Assembly (NCBI GenBank): GCA_012800355.1 | Contig: JAAZJL010000097.1 | Span: 1-54,373 of the forward strand | Direction of reading: 5' to 3' | Length of the DNA stretch: 54,373 bases | Source of the DNA: Erysipelotrichia bacterium | GTDB lineage: Bacteria > Bacillota_I > Bacilli_A > Erysipelotrichales > Erysipelotrichaceae | Shown here: positions 35,265 to 43,961 of the stretch, piece by piece | Position numbering within the stretch: the first letter of the stretch is position 1 | Layout: the number at the start of each line of letters is the position of its first letter | Notes under the pieces: model-generated | Seen by the model: only the letters and a program-made list of their open reading frames with translations | Databases searched by the model: none | Told to the model about the DNA's origin: nothing | Position numbers and translations under genes: made by a program

Positions 35265-36638
35265 ATGGGGAAAATGAGATTAAAGATGACAAAAGAGAAA
35301 ATATTTCAAGTAATTAATACAATAATTATTATAGGCATTTTAGTTTTTTATCTAGGTCGATTGATTTACTATAAAAAGAAACTTTTCACCATTTACAACA
35401 ATGCCAGTTATTCATATTTATCAACAGTTTTAATAGATAGAATAGATTATTCTTCTGCAGATAGACTATTGGAAAATGAAGATGGGACTTATACTTATGT
35501 TGGAAATGTTAAAAATAATTACATCTTAGTTTCGGGAAGTTTATACCGTATTATGTCAATAGATATTAATAGTAATATTAAAGCAATCGCTCAAGAATCG
35601 ATAACTATTATGCCTTTATTTGAAAAAGAGGTTTTCAATAATACATCTATCAGCCATTGGTTAAATAAATCAGAGTTAGAGAATACAGGAATTTATGAGA
35701 AAATGATTAGAAATTCTAACTTTTTAATTGAAAACTCTAGCTGTATCTGTCAATTAGACAATTTTGAAAATCACAGTTGTAATCAAGCTTTAGATTTAAG
35801 TAAGTTTAGCTTGCTTTCTTTAAAAGAATATCTAGCAGCAGGAGGGCAAAAGTCGTATTTAAATAATGGAGAGAATTTTTGGTTGGGCAATAGAAACAAT
35901 GAAGACAAATATTATTTAATCAACGAAGAAGGAGCTATCGGAGTTTCTTATTCTGATTCGTTGATAATAGGGGTAAGACCAGTTTTAACATTAAGTAGTT
36001 CTACTATTGCCAAAAGCGGTGATGGAACCAAAGAAAACCCATTTGTATTATTGAATACTGTAATTGAAAAAGCACTCGATGCTCCCGTTGGTTCTTACAT
36101 TCAATACGCGGATAAAAAATGGCGAGTAGAATCTATTGACGAAAACAGAAATGTTATTCTTATTATGGATGGTGTAATTCAAAAAGATGGTGAAGATTAT
36201 GCAGTAAAATTTGGCTCACGTAATTATTTGACTTTAAAAAGTGGTTTAGGTCAGTATTTAAATAGTGAATTTATAAAAGAATTACCAAATTATGAAAACT
36301 ATTTAGTGCTTAAAAAGTGGACATACGGGACTTTCCCTTATATTGGCGAGTATGATTATAGGGTTAGCTGTTATGAAAACGAAGTGGAATGTTATGTCGC
36401 AATACCTAACATTAGTTTTAAACATTTAACAGGTAACGATAATTATTATTTAGCTAATAATGGCACTCAATCTAACAGTTTGGTTTGTGTAATTAATGAA
36501 AATTTGATTAAATATATTAAAATAAATAAAACTGCCAATGTTAAACCGGTAATTTGTTTAAATGGTCAGGTTATGATAATTTCAGGAACTGGAACTGAAG
36601 ATAATCCATTTATTTTGGAGGTTATTAGTAATGAATAA
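35265..36638 (+). CDS. Membrane-anchored surface protein with two repeat domains
   Basis: The protein has 457 residues. An N-terminal membrane helix (about 14-35) is followed by an outside region with two copies of the same domain. Each copy has an ISHWLN- or YLNSEF-like helix, conserved YYL-(I/A)-N and a closing GVRPVLTL or VKPVICL strand, then GTGTEDNPF or GDGTKENPF. This pattern resembles Bacillota surface domains of the DUF6273 type (assignment tentative). Four cysteines (about 163-178 and near 370) may form disulfides. The ATG has AAAGG about 9 bases upstream; an internal ATG at 35274 is possible. It overlaps the next gene by 8 bases. The function is unknown. Confidence 0.65.
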   Translation: MGKMRLKMTKEKIFQVINTIIIIGILVFYLGRLIYYKKKLFTIYNNASYSYLSTVLIDRIDYSSADRLLENEDGTYTYVGNVKNNYILVSGSLYRIMSIDINSNIKAIAQESITIMPLFEKEVFNNTSISHWLNKSELENTGIYEKMIRNSNFLIENSSCICQLDNFENHSCNQALDLSKFSLLSLKEYLAAGGQKSYLNNGENFWLGNRNNEDKYYLINEEGAIGVSYSDSLIIGVRPVLTLSSSTIAKSGDGTKENPFVLLNTVIEKALDAPVGSYIQYADKKWRVESIDENRNVILIMDGVIQKDGEDYAVKFGSRNYLTLKSGLGQYLNSEFIKELPNYENYLVLKKWTYGTFPYIGEYDYRVSCYENEVECYVAIPNISFKHLTGNDNYYLANNGTQSNSLVCVINENLIKYIKINKTANVKPVICLNGQVMIISGTGTEDNPFILEVISNE

Positions 36639-37722
36639 GAAAAATGAACAAGAACAAATAGAAAACCTTGAAGATAAAAGTGCTAATGATAAGCACATTC
36701 AAAAAGTTTTTATTAGAAATCGAAAAAAGAAAAAAACTGGCTGGTATACATATTTCTTAATTTTTGTGGATATCTGTGCTTTAGCGTGCTTCTTTTTAGC
36801 CTATGGCCCATATGATAAGTATAGAGATTTACTAGTTCAAACAGCTCTAGGCACGAATACACATAAATATTTTGCTTATGTACTATATTCAGAAAAGCAC
36901 GTTCAAGAAATTGCCAACAAGCATACCTTTAAAGCTGCTGGAAGCAATTCAAATGTTGATGATATTGTCTTTGTGGATTATTCAGATAAGGTAGTATATG
37001 CCAACGAATACGAAGAAGCAGTTTTAAAGAAAAATGAAGGAAATGATTTGTATAAAATAGTTAGAATAAATGAAGGTTCATATAATGGTTATATGGCAGT
37101 AATTTATGATCCAAAAAGAATTCATTTGTATTTGTCAAAAAATAAAACTGGAAATACAATACCTCAATTAGCTAAAGAGACAGGAGCAAAAGTTGCCACA
37201 AATGCTAGTGGGTACTATGTAAATCAAACCACTTATGAAAAACGACCAACATTTAGTCTAATTGTTGACGGTGAGGTTTATTATGATTCAGGCAGAAATG
37301 GTCCAATTGTTGGTATGAATGCGGATGGAGTATTGATGTTAATGAGTTCTACTGCTGCTAGAGCTGAAGAAGCTGGAATGGTTTGGGGCATAGAATTTGG
37401 ACCGTTTTTAGTAGTTAATGGTGTTCCTTCTACTTATACAGGTAATGGTGGAGGAGGACTTCATCCTAGAACTTGTATAGGCCAAAGAAAAGATGGCATC
37501 GTACTAATGGTTGTTATTAATGGTAGAGGTGGTGATGGTTCCGTAGGTGCTAGCTTTGCTGATTTAGTAAATATCATGATGCGTTATGGAGCTTATAATG
37601 CTTGCAACCTTGATGGTGGTGGCTCTTCAGCAATGGTAGTAAATGGAAAATTGATAAATACACCAGTTTCATATCAATATGTAGGCGCAAGATACGCTAT
37701 TGACGCTTTGGTAGTATATTAA
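36631..37722 (+). CDS. Phosphodiester glycosidase family protein (NAGPA domain)
   Basis: The protein has a cytoplasmic, charged N-terminus (1-36), one membrane helix (about 38-58) and a C-terminal NAGPA/DUF2233 domain outside the cell. Motifs of the domain are clear: ATNASGYY, HPRTCIGQRKDG, VVINGRGGDGSVG and the Asp/Ser-rich NLDGGGSSAMVVNG. The family hydrolyses sugar phosphodiesters, such as N-acetylglucosamine-1-phosphodiester caps, and occurs near exopolysaccharide genes. It is overlapped by the preceding surface protein and is one base from the sirtuin gene. Confidence 0.85.
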   Translation: MNKKNEQEQIENLEDKSANDKHIQKVFIRNRKKKKTGWYTYFLIFVDICALACFFLAYGPYDKYRDLLVQTALGTNTHKYFAYVLYSEKHVQEIANKHTFKAAGSNSNVDDIVFVDYSDKVVYANEYEEAVLKKNEGNDLYKIVRINEGSYNGYMAVIYDPKRIHLYLSKNKTGNTIPQLAKETGAKVATNASGYYVNQTTYEKRPTFSLIVDGEVYYDSGRNGPIVGMNADGVLMLMSSTAARAEEAGMVWGIEFGPFLVVNGVPSTYTGNGGGGLHPRTCIGQRKDGIVLMVVINGRGGDGSVGASFADLVNIMMRYGAYNACNLDGGGSSAMVVNGKLINTPVSYQYVGARYAIDALVVY

Positions 37723-37723
37723 G

Positions 37724-38449
37724 ATGAACAAAATAGAAACACTTCAAAAGATTTTTGATGAATCTAACAACATTGTATTTTTCACTGGAGCAGGAGTTTC
37801 AACAGAAAGTGGGATTCCTGATTTTCGAAGTGTTGATGGGCTATATAATCAAAAGTATAAGTATTCTCCTGAAAGGATAATTTCGTATTCATTTTATAAA
37901 CATAATCCTCAAGAGTTTTATCGTTTTTATAAAGACAGGATGATTTTCCCTGATGCCAAACCGAATATGGCTCATAAAAAGATGGCAGAATTTGAAGTTG
38001 AAGGAAAATCGTTAGGAGTGATAACTCAAAATATAGATGGCTTACATCAAGCGGCAGGAAGCAAAAAAGTTTATGAATTGCATGGATCAATTCATCGTAA
38101 TTACTGCACAAAATGTCACAAGTTTTATGATTTAGATTATATTATCAATAGTGATGGAATACCACTTTGTGAGTGTGGCGGGACAGTTAAACCAGATGTA
38201 GTTTTATATGAAGAAGGATTAGACGACACTACTTTATATGAAGCAATTTCAACAATTAGAAAAGCTGATTGTTTGGTTATTGCTGGGACTTCTTTAGTAG
38301 TTTATCCAGCAGCAGGATTGGTAAACTATTTTAGAGGTAAGTATTTAGTAGTAATTAATCTATCAGCAACATCTCAAGATGCTGGTGCTGATTTAGTAAT
38401 TAAAGAAAAAGTTGGTGAAGTATTTAAAAAAATAACTGTCAAAAAATAA
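37724..38449 (+). CDS. cobB: NAD-dependent protein deacylase, sirtuin
   Basis: This cytoplasmic deacetylase uses NAD. Seen are GAGVSTESGIPDFRS at 22-36, TQNIDGLH with the catalytic N103 and D105, catalytic H120 (ELHG), and a zinc site C128, C131, C149, C151. The length (241 aa) is typical. It is the last gene of the operon and starts one base after the glycosidase stop; the link between a cytoplasmic deacylase and two surface proteins is unexplained. Confidence 0.93.
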   Translation: MNKIETLQKIFDESNNIVFFTGAGVSTESGIPDFRSVDGLYNQKYKYSPERIISYSFYKHNPQEFYRFYKDRMIFPDAKPNMAHKKMAEFEVEGKSLGVITQNIDGLHQAAGSKKVYELHGSIHRNYCTKCHKFYDLDYIINSDGIPLCECGGTVKPDVVLYEEGLDDTTLYEAISTIRKADCLVIAGTSLVVYPAAGLVNYFRGKYLVVINLSATSQDAGADLVIKEKVGEVFKKITVKK

Positions 38450-38490
38450 ATCTAATACGGATGATTATAATATTTATATAAAAGAAATAT

Positions 38491-38514
38491 AAAAAGAACT
38501 TTGAGTTCTTTTTT
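38491..38514. terminator. Bidirectional terminator after the sirtuin gene
   Basis: The stem AAAAAGAACT/AGTTCTTTTT has a 3-base loop and T-runs in both directions, between convergent genes. Confidence 0.82.
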
Positions 38515-38531
38515 GTATTTTAAGGATGTTA

Positions 38532-39167
38532 CTAGTCTAAATCATCTAAACAATCTTCACATTGACAATCTTCATCATGTTGGTGATGACCGTAAACTCC
38601 TTTTAAATGATCAGGCAAGTGATGCTGTTGGTCAGCTTTAAATTCAAAAGGATGAACACTGTATTTTTTTATTAATTCTCTGGCAATGTTAATATTTTTG
38701 ATTACTGGAGTAAGCATTAATAAGTCAAGATCTAATATATAATCGTAGCTATCCTTGTTCAAATACCAAAGAGTGTGTTTGCTAATGGAGGTATCAATTG
38801 GCACATATTTTTCTAAATATATATCACCATCATCATCATAATTGTAAACTGGCAGTTCAATCTGAGAAATATCGTTATACCAAATGTCAAGGTTTTCTTC
38901 ATCTTCTTCAGTTTCTGGATCAAATTCATAATGTATCGAAAGATTTAATCCATTCAGTAAAGCATCAGAGTTTTCAACTTTGATTAAATCAGGTAAAACT
39001 TCAGTTTTATAATCAATGTGAGAGAATTTACGAATAAACTGATAAGAATTAGATTGGTAGTTATAAACAATAGCACCATAGTTTTCGATTTCTTTATTAA
39101 TTGTATTAATAAAATCACATTTAGGATCAGTTATATCGACAAGCATATTTAAATACATTTTTTCCAT
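38532..39167 (-). CDS. Hypothetical acidic protein with His/Cys-rich tail
   Basis: I do not recognise this 211-residue cytoplasmic protein. The body is acidic (DPETEEDEENLD at about 100-111) with no signal peptide or membrane helix. The last 35 residues hold HHLPDH, GHHQHDEDC, then CQCEDC, so five or more His and three Cys cluster at the very end, as in metal-binding or metallochaperone tails. The ATG follows GGTGAT. It is divergent from a tRNA gene and a monocistron. Confidence 0.6.
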   Translation of the reverse strand: MEKMYLNMLVDITDPKCDFINTINKEIENYGAIVYNYQSNSYQFIRKFSHIDYKTEVLPDLIKVENSDALLNGLNLSIHYEFDPETEEDEENLDIWYNDISQIELPVYNYDDDGDIYLEKYVPIDTSISKHTLWYLNKDSYDYILDLDLLMLTPVIKNINIARELIKKYSVHPFEFKADQQHHLPDHLKGVYGHHQHDEDCQCEDCLDDLD

Positions 39168-39207
39168 TTTTTATCACCACATTTATTTTAGCACAATATA
39201 TAAAAGA

Positions 39208-39216
39208 TGATATAAT
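39208..39216 (+). promoter_or_regulatory. Extended -10 promoter of tRNA-Arg
   Basis: TGATATAAT is a perfect extended -10. It should start a transcript near 39223, with a short 5' leader before the tRNA. Confidence 0.55.
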
Positions 39217-39276
39217 GTTTTAGGTGCTTCAAATAGCAACAACCTAGCAAAAGTTATGTGGTTAATTATAATAAAG

Positions 39277-39351
39277 GCCCCTTTAGTTAAATGGATATAA
39301 TAAACCCCTCCTAAGGGTTAGTTGCAAGTTCGATTCTTGCAGGGGGCGCCA
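39277..39351 (+). tRNA. tRNA-Arg (anticodon CCT)
   Basis: A full cloverleaf can be drawn: acceptor GCCCCTT/AGGGGGC, D stem GTTA/TAAT with GG in the loop, anticodon stem AACCC/GGGTT with loop CTCCTAA (anticodon CCT reading AGG), and T arm GCAAG-TTCGATT-CTTGC. The CCA end is encoded. A terminator follows. Confidence 0.95.
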
Positions 39352-39356
39352 TATTA

Positions 39357-39388
39357 AAAAAAGATCCTTTTTTTGAAGGATCTTTTTT
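39357..39388. terminator. Bidirectional terminator after tRNA-Arg
   Basis: AAAAAAGATCCTT/AAGGATCTTTTTT forms a 13-bp stem with a T-rich loop. It serves both the tRNA and the convergent DUF3021 gene. Confidence 0.85.
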
Positions 39389-39405
39389 GTTGCTTTACAA
39401 ACTTG

Positions 39406-39870
39406 CTATAATGTTTTTCTTTTGTTTTCAATTTCTTGGTTCACTTTGTCAATTTTATTTTTCCAGAAAGCATATTGCATTAACCAAATAACAATAAAGA
39501 TTACAACAAAGATTCCGAAATATTTAACAAATCCCCAAAAAGTAGGTTCCATCCATCTAGCTAGGTAAGCTACTGGCATCACCACTGATGCTGTGATAGC
39601 AAAATATATACCTGTTTGTTTAGCAATGCTCCATTCGTCCATTTCCCAAATTACAGAACTTGCTCCAAAAGAGAAGCCTATCACACCGCTTAAAAATGCT
39701 TGTAATACAACAGCGTTAATCTCACTGCCCATTACATCCACAAGTTGTGGTACATATGCACTATAATATCCATTTGCATTTACAAGTGAAATTAATATAG
39801 TGATGATATACCCTAATGAAATCCCTATAGGGAAACCCAACAGTCCTCTTAAAAATACTTTCTTTTTCAT
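39406..39870 (-). CDS. DUF3021 membrane protein
   Basis: The start at 39870 follows GAGGTGATT. The 154-residue protein has four membrane helices (about 7-27, 50-70, 85-103, 110-132) and a charged C-terminal tail. It matches DUF3021, a family almost always encoded next to a LytTR-type DNA-binding protein and thought to modulate it. It follows the LytTR gene by about 10 bases. Confidence 0.82.
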   Translation of the reverse strand: MKKKVFLRGLLGFPIGISLGYIITILISLVNANGYYSAYVPQLVDVMGSEINAVVLQAFLSGVIGFSFGASSVIWEMDEWSIAKQTGIYFAITASVVMPVAYLARWMEPTFWGFVKYFGIFVVIFIVIWLMQYAFWKNKIDKVNQEIENKRKTL

Positions 39871-39880
39871 AATAATCACC

Positions 39881-40321
39881 TCATATTCCTAGTACTTTTT
39901 TAATTTTGCTTACATATCTTCTTGAAGCATATGTAGTCGTTCCATTTAATAGTGAAACGCAAATTGTTCCTGTAAAACTTAAATCAAAGTCTTTGACTTT
40001 TTTCAAATTAATGATTTCAGAATTAGAAATTCGTAAAAACAACCGATTATCTAAACGTTGTTCAACTTCATATAGCCTTAAGTTTAATGAGTAGTCTCCA
40101 TTGCTTGTTTCAGCAAAAACTTTACCACTAGAAGCATAAACACGATAGATATCATTTGGTTCTAAAATTTGTGCAGTATCGCTTTTAAAACCAGCAATTA
40201 CTTTTGGTTGTGCATCTTCAAGTTTTTTGATGATGGCATTTATTTCATCATCAACTTCTTTTGTGATGACAATTATTTTCGATTCTGTACAATTTTGATC
40301 AATTTGAACTTCAATTCTCAT
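39881..40321 (-). CDS. LytTR-family DNA-binding regulator
   Basis: The start at 40321 (MRIEVQID) follows GGAGGTGAT at ideal spacing. Residues about 45-146 form the LytTR domain: LEPNDIYRVYASSGKVF, LRLYEVEQRL, RLFLRISNSEIINLKKV and SRRYVSKIKKVLGI. There is no receiver domain, as usual for LytTR/DUF3021 pairs. Such pairs often regulate themselves and nearby or distant membrane stress genes. Confidence 0.9.
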   Translation of the reverse strand: MRIEVQIDQNCTESKIIVITKEVDDEINAIIKKLEDAQPKVIAGFKSDTAQILEPNDIYRVYASSGKVFAETSNGDYSLNLRLYEVEQRLDNRLFLRISNSEIINLKKVKDFDLSFTGTICVSLLNGTTTYASRRYVSKIKKVLGI

Positions 40322-40486
40322 TTTACTATCACCTCCATATTGTGATTCCATTATAAGAAAATAAAAAAAAGCTTTCCACAAATTTTATATAAATGGTCGT
40401 TTTAAAGTTATAAGTGGTTGTTTGAAGTTATAATTGTAGGAAAAAGCAATATTTTTTAGCGATTTATAAAAAAACATGAAAAGCCA

Positions 40487-40515
40487 TTGACATTTTTAAT
40501 TGAAACTAGTATTAT
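40487..40515 (+). promoter_or_regulatory. Promoter of feoA
   Basis: A perfect TTGACA (40487-40492), 17 bases, then TATTAT (40510-40515). The predicted start near 40522 abuts a dyad operator. Confidence 0.75.
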
Positions 40516-40522
40516 TAGTTGC

Positions 40523-40540
40523 AGTTAGTTATGACTAACT
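40523..40540. promoter_or_regulatory. Metal-responsive operator dyad, feoA copy
   Basis: AGTTAGTTATGACTAACT is a dyad with 7-bp arms and a 4-base centre, at the predicted start of transcription of feoA. The same 18-mer, with one central change, stands before feoB. Its form is closest to DtxR/IdeR-type sites. Confidence 0.7.
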
Positions 40541-40564
40541 GAAATGAATGGATAAGAGGAGTTT

Positions 40565-40780
40565 ATGATGAACTTAAAACAAGCACAAGAAGGAATTGAA
40601 TATAGCATTAGTAATATAGTAACTGGCGATGAAGACCTTGATGCTTTTTTATTTTCTCTTGGATGCTATACAGGAGAAAAAATTACTGTTGTTCGTCATC
40701 TTGAAGGAGGCTGTGTTGTAGCCATAAAAGATGGAAGATACAATATTGATAATCAGCTTGCTGAAGCTATTATTGTATAA
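40565..40780 (+). CDS. feoA: Ferrous iron transport protein FeoA
   Basis: This small cytoplasmic SH3-like protein (71 aa) assists FeoB. The pattern MNLKQAQEGIEYSISNI, FLFSLGCYTGEKITVVRHLEGGCVVAIKDGRYNID fits FeoA, including the Leu-Gly-Cys turn. Two in-frame ATGs (40565, 40568) follow AGAGGAG. It has its own promoter and is separated from feoB by 135 bases with a second operator. Confidence 0.87.
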   Translation: MMNLKQAQEGIEYSISNIVTGDEDLDAFLFSLGCYTGEKITVVRHLEGGCVVAIKDGRYNIDNQLAEAIIV

Positions 40781-40827
40781 AGACTAAGTATAGAATAGTC
40801 AATAAAGCTGTTTATTTTTTATCCGTT

Positions 40828-40845
40828 AGTTAGTTGTGACTAACT
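40828..40845. promoter_or_regulatory. Metal-responsive operator dyad, feoB copy
   Basis: AGTTAGTTGTGACTAACT matches the feoA operator at 17 of 18 positions. It covers the -35 box (TTGTGA at 40834) of the feoB promoter. Confidence 0.7.
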
Positions 40846-40862
40846 AAGAAGTTGTTTATAAC
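40834..40862 (+). promoter_or_regulatory. Promoter of feoB
   Basis: TTGTGA at 40834-40839, a 17-base spacer, and TATAAC at 40857-40862. A weak hairpin with a T-run at about 40801-40820 separates it from feoA. Confidence 0.5.
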
Positions 40863-40915
40863 TGAATCTTAAAGGATTTAAGTTATATATATTTAGAAAG
40901 AAGGAGGAAATCCAT

Positions 40916-42931
40916 ATGAGAATTGCTTTAACTGGCAACCCAAACTCTGGTAAGACCACAATGTTTAATGCTCTTACTGGCCGTTATGAAAAGGTTGGTA
41001 ACTGGGCTGGTGTTACTTTAGAGAAAAAAGAATACCCTATTAAAAAGGTATATGCAGGTAATGAACAATTGATTGCTGTTGACCTTCCTGGTGCATATTC
41101 TATGTCTCCATTTACCAGTGAAGAGAGCATCACTAGTTCGTATGTAAAGAAAGAAAATCCTGATGTCATTATTAACATTGTAGAAGCCACAAATCTTAGT
41201 AGAAGTCTTTTCTTTACCACTCAGCTTTTAGAACTTGGTATTCCTGTAGTAGTAGCTTTAAATAAAAGTGATTTAAACGAAAAGAAGGGGACCATAATTG
41301 ATGTAGAAACATTGTCTAACAAGCTGGGATGTCCAGTAGTTAATACGGTAGCTACAAATGCTGAGGGTTTAAAAGAGGTTGTAGAAACTGCAGTTTCTAT
41401 ATTTAACACAACTCAAAAAGCACCATATAGACAAGAAGATGTTGACCTTTCTGATAAAGAAGCTGTTGAAACAGCTGATAGAAAAAGATTTGATTTTGTT
41501 AATGAAGTTGTAGAAGTGGTAGAAACTCGTAAGGTTTTAACTAAAGATAAAAACATTGGAGATAAAATTGACGCAATTTTAACCAATAAATGGCTTGGCA
41601 TTCCTATTTTCGCTATTGTAATGTTTTTGGTATTCTATATTTCGCAAGCCGAAGGTCCTTTGGGATTAGGAAAATATCTTGAAGGAGTTCTAACTGGAGG
41701 TATTGAAGCGTTTCAGGAATATGTAACTGGTTTGATGGTTAATACTAGTCCAATCTTGCAATCAATTGTAGTTGATGGAATCCTCGGTGGTGTTAGTGCA
41801 GTTCTAGGGTTTCTTCCTCTTGTCATGGTTATGTACTTTCTAGTTGCTTTACTAGAGGATTGTGGATATATGTCAAGAGTTGCTGTTGTATTAGATCCAA
41901 TATTTAAAAAAGTAGGACTTTCTGGTAAATCAGTCATTCCGTTTGTTATAACTATTGGATGTGCAGTTCCAGGCATTATGGCATGCCGTACTATTCGTAA
42001 TGAACGAGAAAGAAGAGTAACAGCAATGCTGGCTCCATTTATGCCTTGTGGGGCAAAAATCCCAGTAATAGCTCTTTTTGCTGGAGCATTCTTTGATAAT
42101 GCAAGTTGGGTTAGCACTTTAATGTATTTTACTGGAATTGCCTTAATTTTCATTGGAGCACTTTTAGTTAATTTAATTGCTGGATATAAACCAAGAAAGT
42201 CATTTTTCATTATCGAACTACCAGAGTATAAGATCCCTTCACTTTGGGGAGCATTCAAAACGATGTTAAGTCGTGGATGGGCATATATCGTAAAAGCGGC
42301 TACTATTATTTTGTTATGTAATATGGCAGTACATTTAATGCAAACATTTACTTGGAGTTTGACAGTTGCTGAATCTGCAGATCAATCTATTTTAGCTTCA
42401 ATTGCTTCACCATTTGCTTACTTGCTTGTTCCAATTGTAGGAGTATTATCTTGGCAGTTGGCAGCAGCTGCAGTTACAGGATTAATAGCCAAAGAAAACG
42501 TAGTAGGTACTCTAGCAGTTAGTTTTGCTGGTTTAGAAAATTTAATTGATATTGAAGAACTTGCTATTATTGAAGGAGCAGGTAAGGAAGTTGCTGGAAT
42601 TATTGCTATTACTAAAGTTGCAGCATTAGCTTATTTGATGTTTAACCTATATACACCTCCTTGTTTTGCTGCAATTGGTTCAATGAATAGTGAAATGAAG
42701 AGTTCTAAATGGGTGTGGGGTGGAATAGCTTTACAACTTGGTGTTGGTTATACTGTAGGTTATCTTGTTTATACTATTGGTACCATTATTACTGGTGGAA
42801 CACTTAATATAAGTGCAGCTTTGGCAGGACTTGTAGCAGTTCTAGCAATGGTTGCTGTGGTAGTAGCACTTATTGTGAAGTCCAATAAAAGATTAAAAAC
42901 TGAATATGATTTAAGTAGTACAACCAATTAA
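40916..42931 (+). CDS. feoB: Ferrous iron transporter FeoB
   Basis: This is the main ferrous-iron importer: an N-terminal G-protein domain (G1 GNPNSGKTT at 7-15, G3 DLPGAYS, G4 NKSD), a regulatory helical domain to about 200, and a membrane part with 8-10 helices. It contains the two Gate motifs, with conserved cysteines in IGCAVPGIMACR and PFMPCGAKIPV. The length is 671 aa. The ATG follows AGGAGG. It is followed at 20 bases by the Cys-rich partner. Confidence 0.96.
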   Translation: MRIALTGNPNSGKTTMFNALTGRYEKVGNWAGVTLEKKEYPIKKVYAGNEQLIAVDLPGAYSMSPFTSEESITSSYVKKENPDVIINIVEATNLSRSLFFTTQLLELGIPVVVALNKSDLNEKKGTIIDVETLSNKLGCPVVNTVATNAEGLKEVVETAVSIFNTTQKAPYRQEDVDLSDKEAVETADRKRFDFVNEVVEVVETRKVLTKDKNIGDKIDAILTNKWLGIPIFAIVMFLVFYISQAEGPLGLGKYLEGVLTGGIEAFQEYVTGLMVNTSPILQSIVVDGILGGVSAVLGFLPLVMVMYFLVALLEDCGYMSRVAVVLDPIFKKVGLSGKSVIPFVITIGCAVPGIMACRTIRNERERRVTAMLAPFMPCGAKIPVIALFAGAFFDNASWVSTLMYFTGIALIFIGALLVNLIAGYKPRKSFFIIELPEYKIPSLWGAFKTMLSRGWAYIVKAATIILLCNMAVHLMQTFTWSLTVAESADQSILASIASPFAYLLVPIVGVLSWQLAAAAVTGLIAKENVVGTLAVSFAGLENLIDIEELAIIEGAGKEVAGIIAITKVAALAYLMFNLYTPPCFAAIGSMNSEMKSSKWVWGGIALQLGVGYTVGYLVYTIGTIITGGTLNISAALAGLVAVLAMVAVVVALIVKSNKRLKTEYDLSSTTN

Positions 42932-42951
42932 TTTAAAAAGAGGTTTATTTT

Positions 42952-43134
42952 ATGGAAGATATTATTGTTATATTGATTTTAACTATTATTGTTGTAAGCA
43001 TCGTTTGGTATCTTTCTAATGCAAAAAAACGTGGTGAAACTTGTATTGGTTGTCCATATTCAAGACAATGTAAAGGAACTTGTAGTAGTTTTAATCGCAA
43101 GATTGAAAGCATTAATAACAAAAGCATAAATTAA
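42952..43134 (+). CDS. FeoB-associated Cys-rich membrane protein
   Basis: This 60-residue protein has one membrane helix (about 3-22) and a C-terminal cluster of four cysteines (CIGCPY and CKGTC). This is the typical partner found after feoB in Bacillota; some regard it as filling the FeoC role. The ATG lies 20 bases after feoB and follows an AGAGG site. Confidence 0.85.
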   Translation: MEDIIVILILTIIVVSIVWYLSNAKKRGETCIGCPYSRQCKGTCSSFNRKIESINNKSIN

Positions 43135-43139
43135 TACAA

Positions 43140-43174
43140 GGGAATGTACCTTTCACAGGCACATTCCCATTTTA
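43140..43174 (+). terminator. Terminator of the feoB operon
   Basis: The stem GGGAATGT/ACATTCCC with inner CCT/AGG pairs is followed by TTTT. Confidence 0.85.
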
Positions 43175-43229
43175 ATAAAATGTAATTAAATATAGAAGAT
43201 TTTAGTCTTAAAAAGGAGCGATTATCAAT

Positions 43230-43838
43230 ATGAAAAACAATAGTTTTTTTTGGGATAAAGTAGCAGGTATCTACGATATTTTTGTTTATATAATTAACTT
43301 TAAAACACATAAAAATTTAAAAAAGATTCTAGTCCCTTTGTTTGATAGTAATGATTTTGTTTTGGAGTGCGCCTGTGGTACAGGTATGCTTACAAAAATG
43401 ATAGCCAACCAAGGTTCAAAAATAATTGCTACCGATTTTTCAGAAAAAATGCTCCAGAAAGCAGAAACAAAGTGTAGAGAATATAAAAATGTTCACTTTA
43501 AAATTGTGGATATATCTAAATTAGATTTTGAAGATAACTCATTTGACAAGGTAGTAGCAGGAAATGTCATACATCTATTAGAAAACCCTAAAAAAGCATT
43601 GGAAGAACTTATTAGGGTATGTAAACCTAGTGGTGAGATTATTATTCCAACCTATATTAATGGAAAAGAAAATGTATTTATAAAAATTTTAGGTATGTTT
43701 GGAGCAAATTCAAATTTTAAAAGAAAATTTACGCTTTCATCTTATAAACAATTTTTTATCAATTCAGGATGTCAAAATGTTAGATATATCAAAGTTGATG
43801 GGTTTATACCTTGTGCGATTGCAATAATCACAAAGTAA
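43230..43838 (+). CDS. Class I SAM-dependent methyltransferase
   Basis: This 202-residue enzyme has the motif I variant LECACGTGMLTKM at about 47-59, motif II IIATDFSEKML, motif III FKIVDISKLDFEDNSFD, and GNVIHLLENP. The N-terminus (FWDKVAGIYD) and overall form resemble UbiE/small-molecule methyltransferases. The substrate is unknown. The ATG follows AAGGAGCG. Single gene with a terminator downstream. Confidence 0.85.
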   Translation: MKNNSFFWDKVAGIYDIFVYIINFKTHKNLKKILVPLFDSNDFVLECACGTGMLTKMIANQGSKIIATDFSEKMLQKAETKCREYKNVHFKIVDISKLDFEDNSFDKVVAGNVIHLLENPKKALEELIRVCKPSGEIIIPTYINGKENVFIKILGMFGANSNFKRKFTLSSYKQFFINSGCQNVRYIKVDGFIPCAIAIITK

Positions 43839-43917
43839 AAATAAACATCATCAATTTTAATAAACAATCAATTTCAATATTAGCTGAAGTATAAAAATAC
43901 TTGTAAGAAGAAATTAC

Positions 43918-43943
43918 AAAAAACTCATTTAAATGAGCTTTTT
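43918..43943. terminator. Bidirectional terminator
   Basis: The palindrome CTCATTTAAATGAG is flanked by A- and T-runs, between the methyltransferase gene and the convergent 43962 gene. Confidence 0.75.
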
Positions 43944-43961
43944 TGTTAGGTAAAGTAAATT

